Origin: an uncultured Spirochaetota bacterium
Lineage (GTDB): Bacteria > Spirochaetota > UBA4802 > UBA5550
Length of the DNA: 64,000 bases
Reading direction: 5' to 3'
Assembly (NCBI GenBank): GCA_937872225.1
Contig: CALMRZ010000064.1
Coordinates: forward strand, 62,001-126,000
Both the position numbers and the translations under genes were made by a program. The notes below the pieces were generated by a model. That model was not told where the DNA came from, did no database searches, and saw nothing but the letters and a program-made list of their open reading frames with translations. Position 1 is the first letter of the stretch. Each line of letters opens with the position of its first letter. Positions 28,900 to 36,836 of this stretch are shown in pieces.

Positions 28900-29883
28900 T
28901 TATTGTATCTTGAACTGGCCTTTCTCGTCAAAAGCCAGCCTGAGGGGCGAGGTCGTTATCTCGTCGGGGAGCTTGACGCTGGAAGAACCCCTGAACTGGT
29001 AAGAGCCCGTGCGGTTTGTCAGGAAATTCACCACCGACTTCCCAAGGGCCTTTGAACTGAAGGTGTTGGCTATGCGTATGACCGACCGGTTCCCCTCGTT
29101 GACGGTCCTGCCGGTGGTGCCGGTCAGGATCTTCGCGTCGTTCACGGCAAAATCATACGAGAGGTCCTGGAACCGGAGACGGGCCTTCGTGTTGTTCTTC
29201 ACTTCCACGTCGAAGCTGACGCCGATGGGCACGTCCAGTGACGTCAGGTCAAGAACGTCAACGGGATCGGTTTTCTTTCCCGATATGAGCCCCTCGAAGA
29301 GGTTGAAAACGGTAGTGGCGTTCAGGTTCTTCTTCCCCGTATCGACCAGTGACCGCTTGATCTCGTCAATGGTCGGCGCCTTGACCTGGAAATTGGATAT
29401 GCCGAAAGAGGGCTTCAATGCCGGGATCTTCTTCTGCACGGTGTAATTGAAGGTTATGTTCTTCTTCAATTTCTGGACCGCCTCGGGAAGGGGGATCACG
29501 ATATCGATGTCTATGGCGCAGTTCAGGTCCTCCCGCTCGGCGTAGTCCTTGATGATGCGGACGATGTCCGTATAGGCAATCGTCACCTTTACGGTGGCAA
29601 CCTCGTTCCCGCCCGCCTTCACGGTCATCCCTTTCGGTGTCCTCGTTTTCAGGAGTTGGTTCCCTTCCACCTTGACGTTGAAGCCCACATCCTGAAGCCT
29701 GAAGCCGACCGGGTAGGGATTGTTCAGGGCTATTTCAAAAAGAAAGGTCACGTCCTTGAGGCTGATGGAGTCTATGTCGAAGCGCTTCAGGGTGACCTCC
29801 GGCTTGGTTCCCAGCAGGCTGGTGAGGGACGCGCATGACAGGAAGAGCAAGGGAAACAGGAACAGAGCCATTGATTTCTTCAT
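28900..29883 (-). CDS. LEA14-type (water-stress domain) lipoprotein
   Basis: 327 residues. GGAGGT precedes the ATG. The lipobox LLFLSC ends at Cys17, so it is lipid-anchored. Two WHy/LEA-2-like domains follow (about 25-150 and 190-320), each with an alternating hydrophobic beta pattern and a conserved NPYPVGF or NNTKARLRF turn. Such domains are thought to protect cells in desiccation or stress or act as envelope structural parts. It lies 24 bases upstream of the membrane phosphatase on the same strand and is probably co-transcribed. Confidence 0.85.
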   Translation of the reverse strand: MKKSMALFLFPLLFLSCASLTSLLGTKPEVTLKRFDIDSISLKDVTFLFEIALNNPYPVGFRLQDVGFNVKVEGNQLLKTRTPKGMTVKAGGNEVATVKVTIAYTDIVRIIKDYAEREDLNCAIDIDIVIPLPEAVQKLKKNITFNYTVQKKIPALKPSFGISNFQVKAPTIDEIKRSLVDTGKKNLNATTVFNLFEGLISGKKTDPVDVLDLTSLDVPIGVSFDVEVKNNTKARLRFQDLSYDFAVNDAKILTGTTGRTVNEGNRSVIRIANTFSSKALGKSVVNFLTNRTGSYQFRGSSSVKLPDEITTSPLRLAFDEKGQFKIQ

Positions 29884-30007
29884 GACCGGTGATACCTCCG
29901 GGGACTATTTTTCAAGGAATGTGGGCGTGCATCCCTCTTTGAATCATATAATGCCGCGCAGGCCTGTCAAGAAATAAACACTACCGGAGGTGCCAGAGCA
30001 CTCTTGC

Positions 30008-30018
30008 GGGGTCAGAGC
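30008..30018 (+). repeat. GGGGTCAGAGC copy overlapping the sirtuin stop codon
   Basis: This copy provides the stop codon of the sirtuin gene, which reads leftward as CTC TGA across it. A partial neighbour, GCCAGAGCAC, lies 17 bases to its left. See the transposase region for the other copies. Confidence 0.6.
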
Positions 30019-30740
30019 AATTCCGGAAGCACATCTTCCGCACGGCCCTGTATAAAAACGTCCGTTATGGAATTGGTGAGCCCGGTCTCCTCGATGTTGA
30101 TCTCGATTATCTTCCCCCGGTTACCCTTCGTCATGACGGGAAGCTCCGCCGCGGGATTGACCACGGCGGACGTTCCTATCACCAGCATCGCGTCAGCCGT
30201 GGAGGCAAGAAGGCGCGACTCGTTGAGGGCCCCCAGGGGAACGGTCTCGCCGAAAAAGACCATGCCCGGCTTCAGCACCCGGGAGCATGCCGGGCAGAGG
30301 GGATATTCTTTCATGATGTTAAAACCGGCGAGATCGAAATCCGATCTGCATTCCAGGCAGCGGAGCGTCATGATGCTGCCGTGGAGCTCGATGACGCTCC
30401 TGCTCCCTGCCCGCTGATGAAGTCCATCGATGTTCTGGGTGACAAGGCCCTTCAGCAGGCCGCCCTTCTCCATGGCCGCGAGGGAGCAGTGGGCCCGGTT
30501 CGGCGCGGCCGATCCAGCCAGGGCGATCAGCTCCCGGGCCATCTCCCATACCCTGCCGGGATCTTTACGGAACATCTCGATGCCCGCCAGGGCAGGGTCG
30601 TATTTCTGCCAGATTCCGCCCCTTCCCCGGAAGCAGGGAATATCGCTCCCGGCGGATACGCCAGCGCCGGTAAGGGCCGTACAGTAATGGGATTTCGCGA
30701 TGATATCCCGGGCGGTTCTGATTGAATCACTATCAGGCAT
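30012..30740 (-). CDS. Sir2-family NAD-dependent protein deacylase (sirtuin)
   Basis: 242 residues. GAGVSAGSDIPCFRG is the NAD-binding motif, TQNIDGLHQRAG the active-site segment with catalytic His in IELHGS, and two Cys pairs (CLEC, CPAC) form the zinc site. FGETVPL and GTSAVVNPAAELP complete the fold. The family removes acetyl or longer acyl groups from protein lysines; class III sirtuins with Tyr/Arg in the pocket remove succinyl groups, but the diagnostic residues were not checked. No strong ribosome-binding site is visible. Neighbours do not suggest a target. Confidence 0.93.
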   Translation of the reverse strand: MPDSDSIRTARDIIAKSHYCTALTGAGVSAGSDIPCFRGRGGIWQKYDPALAGIEMFRKDPGRVWEMARELIALAGSAAPNRAHCSLAAMEKGGLLKGLVTQNIDGLHQRAGSRSVIELHGSIMTLRCLECRSDFDLAGFNIMKEYPLCPACSRVLKPGMVFFGETVPLGALNESRLLASTADAMLVIGTSAVVNPAAELPVMTKGNRGKIIEINIEETGLTNSITDVFIQGRAEDVLPELL

Positions 30741-30760
30741 ACTATCACATTACAGAATAT

Positions 30761-30787
30761 CTCTCGCAGAGGCGCCGAGACGCAGAG
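30761..30787. repeat. CGCAGAGGCGC-type repeat
   Basis: CGCAGAGGCGCCGAGACGCAG in the sirtuin-to-outer-membrane-protein gap matches the arms of the larger nested palindrome at 44727-44890. The rest of the 273-base gap is AT-rich without visible genes. Confidence 0.45.
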
Positions 30788-30955
30788 TTTTTATAATTTA
30801 TTCATGAAATTCAATGATTGAAAATATATTTTATTGCAAAACACTCATTTCAATGAATCACGTTACCCGGATATGAGGAGAAATCTTTATATGATGTGTA
30901 TATTTAAAGATCTCTCACCCCGATAAGCAGGGCTCGAAATAACATATTCCGATAC

Positions 30956-30995
30956 GAACGACAACGCGGCGGGAGGCCCCGCCGCGTTGTCGTTC
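30956..30995. terminator. 18-base-pair hairpin after the outer-membrane-protein gene
   Basis: GAACGACAACGCGGCGGG pairs without mismatch with CCCGCCGCGTTGTCGTTC around an AGGC loop, 19 bases past the stop of the leftward gene. A very stable terminator-type structure, although without a T-run. Confidence 0.65.
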
Positions 30996-31013
30996 TACCA
31001 TCGATAATTTCTG

Positions 31014-31931
31014 TTAGAACCTCGCGCTCACGTTAAAAGTAAAGCCGTAGAAGTGATCCCATTTGCCCTTGATCCACTTGTCCCGGTAGGCAAAGTCGAT
31101 CATTGAGCTGTCGTCCTCGCCCGGGACGCACACCACGCCGGTCCAGCGGAAACCGACGCCGATGGAGAGGTGCGCCGGCGCTATGAAATAGGCGACGCCG
31201 ATGTCGGTGTCAAAGCCGAAGCCGATGACGTCGGTGTCATACTTGAACGGAAGAGCATATGACCAAGGGAAGGGAAAGAGCTGCGTCCTCTCGAGATAAT
31301 GGTTCCCGAAATTAATAATGCCGTTAACATCAAAATAGATGGAGAAACCCCTGATTTCATATTCAAAGCCGATGCCTATGATCGGCCCCACCTGGAAGTA
31401 ATGGAAATCGTCATCACCGAAATTAAGGTCCAATCCCGGGGCGAACCGGAACTGGGAACCGCTACCGTCGGCGTAATTGAAGCGGACGCCGAAGTTGAAA
31501 TAGAGGTACTGGTAAAAGCTTTTGCCGAATTTCAGGTCAACATCGTAGCGCCGCGCCGAGTAATCACCGACGGTAAGCCAGTCCAACCGTTGATCAAAAC
31601 CGCGGAGATTCCAGAGCGTGAAGTCCCACCGGTAGTTTGTATAATCATACTTGTTTTTCATGACCCCGAAGAGGGCCAGGAGCTGCATCCTCCACCCTCC
31701 CCATTTCAGGTCAAGCTCCGGTCCCAGCATGAGGGAGCCATCATCATCATCTTTCAACCCGGCATATATGAGGCTGTTGGACTTGCCCTCATGGAGACTT
31801 TTAAAGGGCGGGTCCCAGAAATCATACATGCCGGAAAGACCTATTTTCACCTGCACCGCCCCTGCCGGGGCCGGCCCCATGATGGCAAGCAGGCCAATTA
31901 CCATGACCGCTATGACCAATATTTTTTTCAT
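31014..31931 (-). CDS. Outer-membrane beta-barrel protein, family unknown
   Basis: 305 residues from the ATG at 31931, with GGAGGA a few bases upstream. A signal peptide (MKKILVIAVMVIGLLAIMG, cut near PAGA-VQV) is followed by alternating hydrophobic and polar strands rich in Tyr, Phe, Gly and Asp, and the chain ends in ...FNVSARF, an aromatic C-terminus typical of proteins inserted by BamA. The upstream in-frame part (to 32144) is AT-rich and unlikely to be translated. No specific family is recognised. Confidence 0.75.
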   Translation of the reverse strand: MKKILVIAVMVIGLLAIMGPAPAGAVQVKIGLSGMYDFWDPPFKSLHEGKSNSLIYAGLKDDDDGSLMLGPELDLKWGGWRMQLLALFGVMKNKYDYTNYRWDFTLWNLRGFDQRLDWLTVGDYSARRYDVDLKFGKSFYQYLYFNFGVRFNYADGSGSQFRFAPGLDLNFGDDDFHYFQVGPIIGIGFEYEIRGFSIYFDVNGIINFGNHYLERTQLFPFPWSYALPFKYDTDVIGFGFDTDIGVAYFIAPAHLSIGVGFRWTGVVCVPGEDDSSMIDFAYRDKWIKGKWDHFYGFTFNVSARF

Positions 31932-32166
31932 ACAAATCCTCCAAGATTTATATAACCGAACACAACAAATGCTATGCCAAGTCTTTATCAATGTCCAGTT
32001 CTTTTTTATAATATGGAAAAGGATAATGAAGATTTCATTCCATGAGAATAAATATTTTATGTTATTCAATATTTTACATGTGAATTGCTGATAGTATGCC
32101 AACTCAGGAGGATCCAGGTTTTTGCACCGCATACACCAGGTCACTACCCTATTAGATGCCGAGGAG

Positions 32167-32177
32167 GCTCTGACCCC
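32167..32177 (-). repeat. GGGGTCAGAGC copy downstream of the transposase gene
   Basis: On the minus strand it reads GGGGTCAGAGC, seven bases past the transposase stop (position 32184). With the copy at 32859-32869 in the opposite sense it brackets the transposase gene. Confidence 0.75.
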
Positions 32178-32183
32178 ATGATG

Positions 32184-32774
32184 TTAAAAATAAACCGCCA
32201 GCCTCTTCCGGTAGGCTTCTTCATATGTGAGAAATTTCTTAACGCGCATCTCAAAGGTATCCCCCAGTTTAATGAAATAATTATGCAGTGTGATTTTAAC
32301 CGGGGCATTGAAGTTCTCATCAAGATAGCAGTTAATAAATCCAATATCGTTCATACGCGGATCCCGCGATAGACCTTTCCTTACGGGATTATACCCTATA
32401 TACCACAGAAGCCATAAAAGATACTCTTCAGGGTTCTCTGCCTCCTCAATTATGGTAGATCCGAATCGTTCGTTCCAAAACGCCCCGGTTTCTCCCATAG
32501 CCTTATTGTATTTTTCAGCAATTCTTGCCTTGACGTATTGCATAATACGTGATATCGTTTCCTTCCCTTCACTAGTTTTAATAATAAGGTGAATGTGATT
32601 GGCAACAATTTCTGCAGCAATCAGGTCAAAATCGTATTTTTCCTGGCACATGGTGATTGATTCAATGAAATATATCTTTCCATATTTGCCATGCAGCAGG
32701 TTTTTCTTACCATGACACCTGGAATAAGCATGATGGGTTGATCCTTGTTTTATTTGTCTTAAAGGCCGTGACAT
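32184..32774 (-). CDS. REP-associated tyrosine transposase (IS200-like Y1/HUH family)
   Basis: 196 residues with AAGGAG seven bases before the ATG. The HUH metal motif is HIH in VANHIHLIIK (about 56-66), and the catalytic Tyr candidate lies in ARIAEKYNK or a neighbouring helix. WNERFGSTIIEE and IGYNPVRKGLS are typical of the RAYT branch, in which a single-copy transposase maintains short scattered repeats. The composition is less GC-rich than its neighbours, as expected of acquired DNA. The flanking motif copies fit this reading. Confidence 0.88.
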   Translation of the reverse strand: MSRPLRQIKQGSTHHAYSRCHGKKNLLHGKYGKIYFIESITMCQEKYDFDLIAAEIVANHIHLIIKTSEGKETISRIMQYVKARIAEKYNKAMGETGAFWNERFGSTIIEEAENPEEYLLWLLWYIGYNPVRKGLSRDPRMNDIGFINCYLDENFNAPVKITLHNYFIKLGDTFEMRVKKFLTYEEAYRKRLAVYF

Positions 32775-32858
32775 TTCTTTCTCCTTTGTTTGTGTTTACG
32801 TTATATACGAATATAAAAGAGGAATTTGAAAAAATTATAGGAAATGGGATACATTAAT

Positions 32859-32953
32859 GGGGTCAGAGCCCATTTTTTCATAATAAGATCAAAACCTCAT
32901 CTCAGGCTCAATGTCTTTCGATCAATCTGATTATTATATTGTGCTCTGACCCC
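32859..32953. repeat. Inverted pair of GGGGTCAGAGC motifs
   Basis: GGGGTCAGAGC at 32859-32869 and its reverse complement GCTCTGACCCC at 32943-32953 enclose 73 AT-rich bases, upstream of the transposase gene. The right copy is followed by CCTAAC. The 312-base gap before the U32 gene contains nothing else. Confidence 0.75.
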
Positions 32954-33086
32954 CTAACTGGCCCTCAATCTTACAAAAAATTACCAACAACAATAATACG
33001 CTGAAACCGAAAGAATTATCACATCATGCGGTATTTTCATAATTTTTACTTGCTCCTTATATGATACCCCTGATTAATACCAAATC

Positions 33087-34310
33087 ATGTTAAATCATAA
33101 TAAGCAATTCCCCGAAATCGTTTCCCCGGCCGGCAACCTGGAAAAGCTGAAATTCGCTGCAATCTATGGGGCTGATGCCGTGTACTTCGGGGGGTCAGAG
33201 CATAATCTGCGAGCACAGTCTGACAACTTTTCCAGGCAAGATATAGAAGAGGGAGTGCGCTTCTGCCACAATCACGGAGCAAAGGCCGTTTTTCTCCTGA
33301 ATTCCTTCCTCCACGAGAAGGAGATAGAGGACGCGAAGCGGTTCATTGACGGGGTCAGAGCACTACCCTTCAATGCCGTTATGGTCTCCGACCCCGGCAT
33401 GATGGCCCTGGTCCGCGACGCGGGCATGACCTGCGACATCCATCTTTCCACCCAGATGTCCACCCTTAATCACCTGGCCGTGCGCTTCTGGCACAAGGCC
33501 GGCGTCAGCCGGATCGTCCTGGCACGGGAGGCGACGGTCGACGAGATCAGGATAATCAGGGACAACACCGACGCGGAGATAGAGGTCTTTGTCCACGGCG
33601 CCCTCTGCATTGCCTATTCCGGCCGCTGTCTCCTGAGCCGGTACCTCACCGGCCGGGACGCCAACCGGGGGGACTGCGCCCAGGCATGCCGGTGGCGCTA
33701 CTCCCTGGTGGAGGAAAGCCGGCCCGGCGAGCCCCTCGACATCATCGAGGACCGCAGGGGCACGGAGATCCTCTCGTCAAAAGACCTCTGCCTGGTCGGG
33801 CGCATCGGCGCATACATGGAAGCCGGCGTCGACGCCTTCAAGATCGAAGGAAGGATGAAGTCCGTATATTACACTGCCAACACGACGAGGATCTACCGGG
33901 ACGCGGTCCGCACCGCCGGAACGCCGGAATTCGAACAGCGCCTTCCCTTTTACCGGGAGGAGCTTGACTTGGTGAGCCACCGCCCCTACACGGATGATCT
34001 CTTCAACGAATTCGGCAACAAGTGTTTTTCAGGCATCCCTTACATCAACAGGGCCATGTTCCTCGGGTACAGGTCAGGCTCGTCTCCGGAGGGCATGCCG
34101 CTAATCAGGACCTTCAATCCCGTGTACCGCGGCGAGACCGTGGAGGCTATATTCCCCATCACCGATACGATCACTGACCGAAGGTTCACGGTGCGGGATA
34201 TTATCGACGCGGACGGCGTCTCCGTGGATATGGCGCGGCCCAACTCGTTGTATACCATCATCTTTGATGCCGAGATGGGGGATTATGCGATTCTTCGCAG
34301 AAGGCGCTAG
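33087..34310 (+). CDS. U32-family protease-like protein (TrhP/YegQ type)
   Basis: 407 residues. The U32 signature EVFVHGALCIAYSGRCLLS is intact, followed by GDCAQACRWRY, whose Cys residues bind an iron-sulfur cluster in this family. Homologues such as TrhP hydroxylate tRNA uridine-34 using prephenate, and other members were called collagenases; this one fits TrhP-like length and order (SPAGNLEKLKFAAIYGADAVYFGG at the start). Two GGGGTCAGAGC copies lie inside the coding region, in different reading frames. No ribosome-binding site is clear before the ATG. A strong hairpin follows. Confidence 0.87.
   Translation: MLNHNKQFPEIVSPAGNLEKLKFAAIYGADAVYFGGSEHNLRAQSDNFSRQDIEEGVRFCHNHGAKAVFLLNSFLHEKEIEDAKRFIDGVRALPFNAVMVSDPGMMALVRDAGMTCDIHLSTQMSTLNHLAVRFWHKAGVSRIVLAREATVDEIRIIRDNTDAEIEVFVHGALCIAYSGRCLLSRYLTGRDANRGDCAQACRWRYSLVEESRPGEPLDIIEDRRGTEILSSKDLCLVGRIGAYMEAGVDAFKIEGRMKSVYYTANTTRIYRDAVRTAGTPEFEQRLPFYREELDLVSHRPYTDDLFNEFGNKCFSGIPYINRAMFLGYRSGSSPEGMPLIRTFNPVYRGETVEAIFPITDTITDRRFTVRDIIDADGVSVDMARPNSLYTIIFDAEMGDYAILRRRR
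33191..33201 (+). repeat. GGGGTCAGAGC copy inside the U32 gene
   Basis: Encodes part of FGGSEH. The surrounding residues look native for the family, so the motif is not an obvious insertion. Confidence 0.6.
33351..33361 (+). repeat. Second GGGGTCAGAGC copy inside the U32 gene
   Basis: Read in a different frame from the first copy: GGG GTC AGA GCA encodes GVRA. AGA is a rare arginine codon in this window, which makes the match stand out. Confidence 0.6.
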
Positions 34311-34341
34311 TTATTGACCCGGAGCGGGTCGGTCATCCTAT

Positions 34342-34381
34342 GAAAGGGAGGGGTTGTCATCGCGGACACCCCCTCCCTTTC
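34342..34381 (+). terminator. Terminator-type hairpin after the U32 gene
   Basis: GAAAGGGAGGGG pairs perfectly with CCCCTCCCTTTC, with further pairing of TGTC and GACA in the loop. Placed 31 bases after the stop. Confidence 0.65.
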
Positions 34382-34516
34382 GATCCCTCCCCCCGCGCCG
34401 CTCAACGCCGCGGGGCTCACTATTGATGTCTTTTATAACTTCATGTTTATCTGTTTTTGAACGCTTGAGTTGATTGTTCGTTTTGAGGCGATGGTGATAA
34501 GTAATTTTTCTCCGCT

Positions 34517-34574
34517 CGCTCCGGAAGCCCCGTCCTGGGGCATCCTCGCGACGCCGGGCCTCATGCCCGGCGAC
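34517..34574 (+). repeat. 58-base structured intergenic repeat, copy A
   Basis: Begins CGCTCCGGAAG and ends TGCCCGGCGAC. It holds two hairpins: GCCCC-GTCCT-GGGGC and CGCCGGGC-CTCAT-GCCCGGCG. A second copy of the same length, with about five differences, is at 53341-53398; both follow a plus-strand gene and precede another plus-strand gene. Confidence 0.7.
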
Positions 34575-34773
34575 CGGTTTTCTCCACACCTTCCCATTAA
34601 ATCTGCAGAATAGCTTCAAAACCCCGCCCTCTGTTTCGCCGAGCATCGCAGACAGACGCGGAATAAGGGCGAGGACTGTTTGAGGTGCCAAAGGCACCGA
34701 GTTCCGCAGCCTCCGCGTCTGTCGAGAGGCGCAGGGGAGCCGAAGGCCGAAACAGCAGGCGGGCACTTTTCTT

Positions 34774-34813
34774 TTTCACACTTTTCTTTTGGTGACAAAA
34801 GAAAAGTGTGAAA
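34774..34813. repeat. Perfect 18-base-pair hairpin
   Basis: TTTCACACTTTTCTTTTG and CAAAAGAAAAGTGTGAAA pair without mismatch around GTGA. It is AT-rich inside a GC-rich stretch and precedes the hisS leader. Confidence 0.7.
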
Positions 34814-35041
34814 TCCCCGCCCGGGGAATCCGGGCACACCCTAGCCCTGCTCAGGACAAAATACTAGTAAAGAAAAAAATAAAATAACAATAATTGAATT
34901 GTACTCTTGACAAAAACTATCCGCCTCCGCATTATAGATACATATATAACCAGACGGGAGCGTTTCAATCAATACAACCTCCCCCGGCCCCTCCCATCAA
35001 TGGAGGGGAGAATCGCATCAATCATAAACAAGGATTTCAGA

Positions 35042-36292
35042 ATGTTATCAAAACCACCTGGCATTGAAGATATATTCCCCGACCGGATCGGGCGGCGCAA
35101 CCTCATCGTCAACGCCGCCCGGGAAGCATTCAAATTATACAATGTCAGGGAAATAGTCATCCCGGTCATGGAGTTCACTGAGGTCTTCGTGCGCGGTCTC
35201 GGCAATGAGACCGACATCGTATCAAAGGAGATGTTTACCTTCGAGGACCGGGGCGGCCGCAGCCTCACCCTACGCCCGGAGGGGACCGCGTCCGTCGTCC
35301 GCGCCTACGTCGAGAACGGCGAGTACAACCGCCTTGCCATGTGCAAGTTCTTTTACATCGGCCCCATGTTCAGGGCCGAGCGGCCCCAGAAGGGACGCCT
35401 GCGCCAGTTCAACCAGTTCGGCGCCGAGATATTCGGCAGCGGCGACCCCTTCCACGACTTCGAGGCGATCGCCATGATGGACGCCATCGCGAAGCGGGCC
35501 GGCATCGGCGATTATACGGTGCTGGTCAATTCCATTGGGTGCCCGAACTGCCGCCCCGATTTCGTCAGGGCCCTCACCGCCTATTACACGGGCGTGAAGG
35601 ACCTTCTGTGCCGCGACTGCGCGTCACGCCTTGACCGGAACCCCCTGCGGCTCCTTGACTGCAAGCAGGACTCCTGCCAGCCCCTGAAAAAGGACGCGCC
35701 CAGGACCGTTGACTATCTCTGCGACGAGTGCAAAAGCCATCATGGCTCGGTCAAGGGATACCTCACCGGCGGCGGCATAGCCTTCACCGAGGACCCGCTC
35801 CTGGTCCGCGGCCTCGATTATTACACCAGGACGACCTTTGAGTTCGTCACCGCCCGGCTGGGGGGTCAGAACGCCTTCGCCGCAGGGGGCAGGTATGACA
35901 ACCTCGTGGAGGAATTCGGCGGGAAGCCGACGCCGGCCGTGGGCTTCGCAGCGGGCATCGAGAGGATGGAGATACTCCTTGAAGGGAAGGAAATCCCCGG
36001 GGGCGGCATAGACGTATTCATAGTCCACACCGGCGGCGAAACACTGGCAAAGGCCGTTGCCCTCTGCGGCGAGCTGCGGGGAGCCGGGATTTCCGCCGAC
36101 ATGGACCCCGGGTCCAAGGGTTTCAAGGCGCAGTTCAAAAAGGCAGACCGGGAAGGCGCGGCCTTCGCCGTTGTCATAGGCGAGGACGAGCTAGCCGCCG
36201 GCACCTGCACCGTCAAGGACCTGAAAAGCGGAGACCAGGAAGCGGTCGGCGCCGGCGCCATCGCCGATTTTATCAGGAAAAAACTGGCATAG
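35042..36292 (+). CDS. hisS: Histidyl-tRNA synthetase
   Basis: 416 residues from the ATG at 35042 (MLSKPPGIEDIFPDRI), which has AAGGA about nine bases upstream; the frame is open further left but unsupported. Class II motifs are present: FYIGPMFRAERPQKGRLRQFNQ (motif 2), the HisA signature LVRGLDYYTRTTFEF, and AAGGRYDNLVEEFGG with GFAAGIERMEILL (motif 3). The C-terminal anticodon-binding domain is intact (to LA). The insertion domain contains several Cys pairs (CPNC, CRDC, CDEC), as in some bacterial enzymes. It heads an operon with the next two genes. Confidence 0.96.
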   Translation: MLSKPPGIEDIFPDRIGRRNLIVNAAREAFKLYNVREIVIPVMEFTEVFVRGLGNETDIVSKEMFTFEDRGGRSLTLRPEGTASVVRAYVENGEYNRLAMCKFFYIGPMFRAERPQKGRLRQFNQFGAEIFGSGDPFHDFEAIAMMDAIAKRAGIGDYTVLVNSIGCPNCRPDFVRALTAYYTGVKDLLCRDCASRLDRNPLRLLDCKQDSCQPLKKDAPRTVDYLCDECKSHHGSVKGYLTGGGIAFTEDPLLVRGLDYYTRTTFEFVTARLGGQNAFAAGGRYDNLVEEFGGKPTPAVGFAAGIERMEILLEGKEIPGGGIDVFIVHTGGETLAKAVALCGELRGAGISADMDPGSKGFKAQFKKADREGAAFAVVIGEDELAAGTCTVKDLKSGDQEAVGAGAIADFIRKKLA

Positions 36293-36316
36293 TGATCCCA
36301 TAAACGACAGGACGTC

Positions 36317-36829
36317 ATGTATACCACGCGACCCATCACCGACAGCGATCTCCCGGTCATATGCGGGTTTTTTGCGAACGAGAGGGAGCTCCATTACGCC
36401 TTTCCCGGGGTGACCTACCCGCTGACCGAAGCCGTGCTCAAGTCCTTCGTCGATTCCCGGTCCGACGCGACCGTCCTGGTCTCAAAAGGTAGAACCGTCG
36501 GCTTTGCCGACCTGTTCGACATCCATAAAAACGCCGAATGCCATATCGGCAACGTCATCATAAGCAAAGACCACCGGAGAAAGGGCGCGGCGAGATTCCT
36601 CCTCCAGGCGATGATGGAGATGGCCGTGGCGCGGCACCACGTGACCCGGCTCATCGTCCCGTGCTGGTGCGAGAACACCCGGGGGCTGCTGCTCTATTCA
36701 AAGCTGGGCTTCAAGCCCTTTGACATCATGATAAAAAACCACGATGACAGGGAAACGGTACCGGTCCTCCTCCTGGAGAAAAACCTCGACATGGACCTGC
36801 CGGAACCCTCGCCTGTCGGCACCGTTTGA
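36317..36829 (+). CDS. GNAT-family N-acetyltransferase
   Basis: 170 residues, 24 bases after hisS. The acetyl-CoA site is HIGNVIISKDHRRKGAARFLLQAMM, with the (R/Q)xxGx(G/A) signature as RRKGAA, and the later strand has LLLYSKLGFKPF. The N-terminus begins YTTRPITDSDLPVICGFF, typical of GNAT. The substrate is unknown. The stop is seven bases before the RsmG-SpoU gene, so the three genes from hisS on are one operon. Confidence 0.88.
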   Translation: MYTTRPITDSDLPVICGFFANERELHYAFPGVTYPLTEAVLKSFVDSRSDATVLVSKGRTVGFADLFDIHKNAECHIGNVIISKDHRRKGAARFLLQAMMEMAVARHHVTRLIVPCWCENTRGLLLYSKLGFKPFDIMIKNHDDRETVPVLLLEKNLDMDLPEPSPVGTV

Positions 36830-36836
36830 CGCCGCC

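Larger units (their letters stand above)
32167..32869 (-). mobile_element. REP-associated tyrosine transposase with inverted flanking motifs
   Basis: The transposase gene is bordered by oppositely oriented GGGGTCAGAGC motifs, leaving about 0.7 kb between. The bounds are inferred from the motif positions; no target-site duplication was identified. The element may have spread the motifs found in its neighbours, or the motifs may be the recognition sites of a domesticated transposase. Confidence 0.45.
34311..35041. other. Intergenic region with repeats and hairpins between the U32 gene and hisS
   Basis: 731 bases without a credible gene. It carries a terminator hairpin (34342-34381), a GC hairpin CCCCGCG/CGCGGGG just after it, the structured repeat copy at 34517-34574, an inverted repeat GACAGACGCGGA...TCCGCGTCTGTC (about 34650-34733), a long hairpin (34774-34813) and an AT-rich hisS leader. 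Frames in this stretch are Arg/Ser/Pro-rich and lack ribosome-binding sites. Confidence 0.6.

Noticed and set aside
35860-35870. GGGGTCAGAAC near-match to the transposase motif inside hisS
   Set aside because: One mismatch and it encodes the conserved GGQNAFAAGG segment, so it is best explained as ordinary coding sequence.
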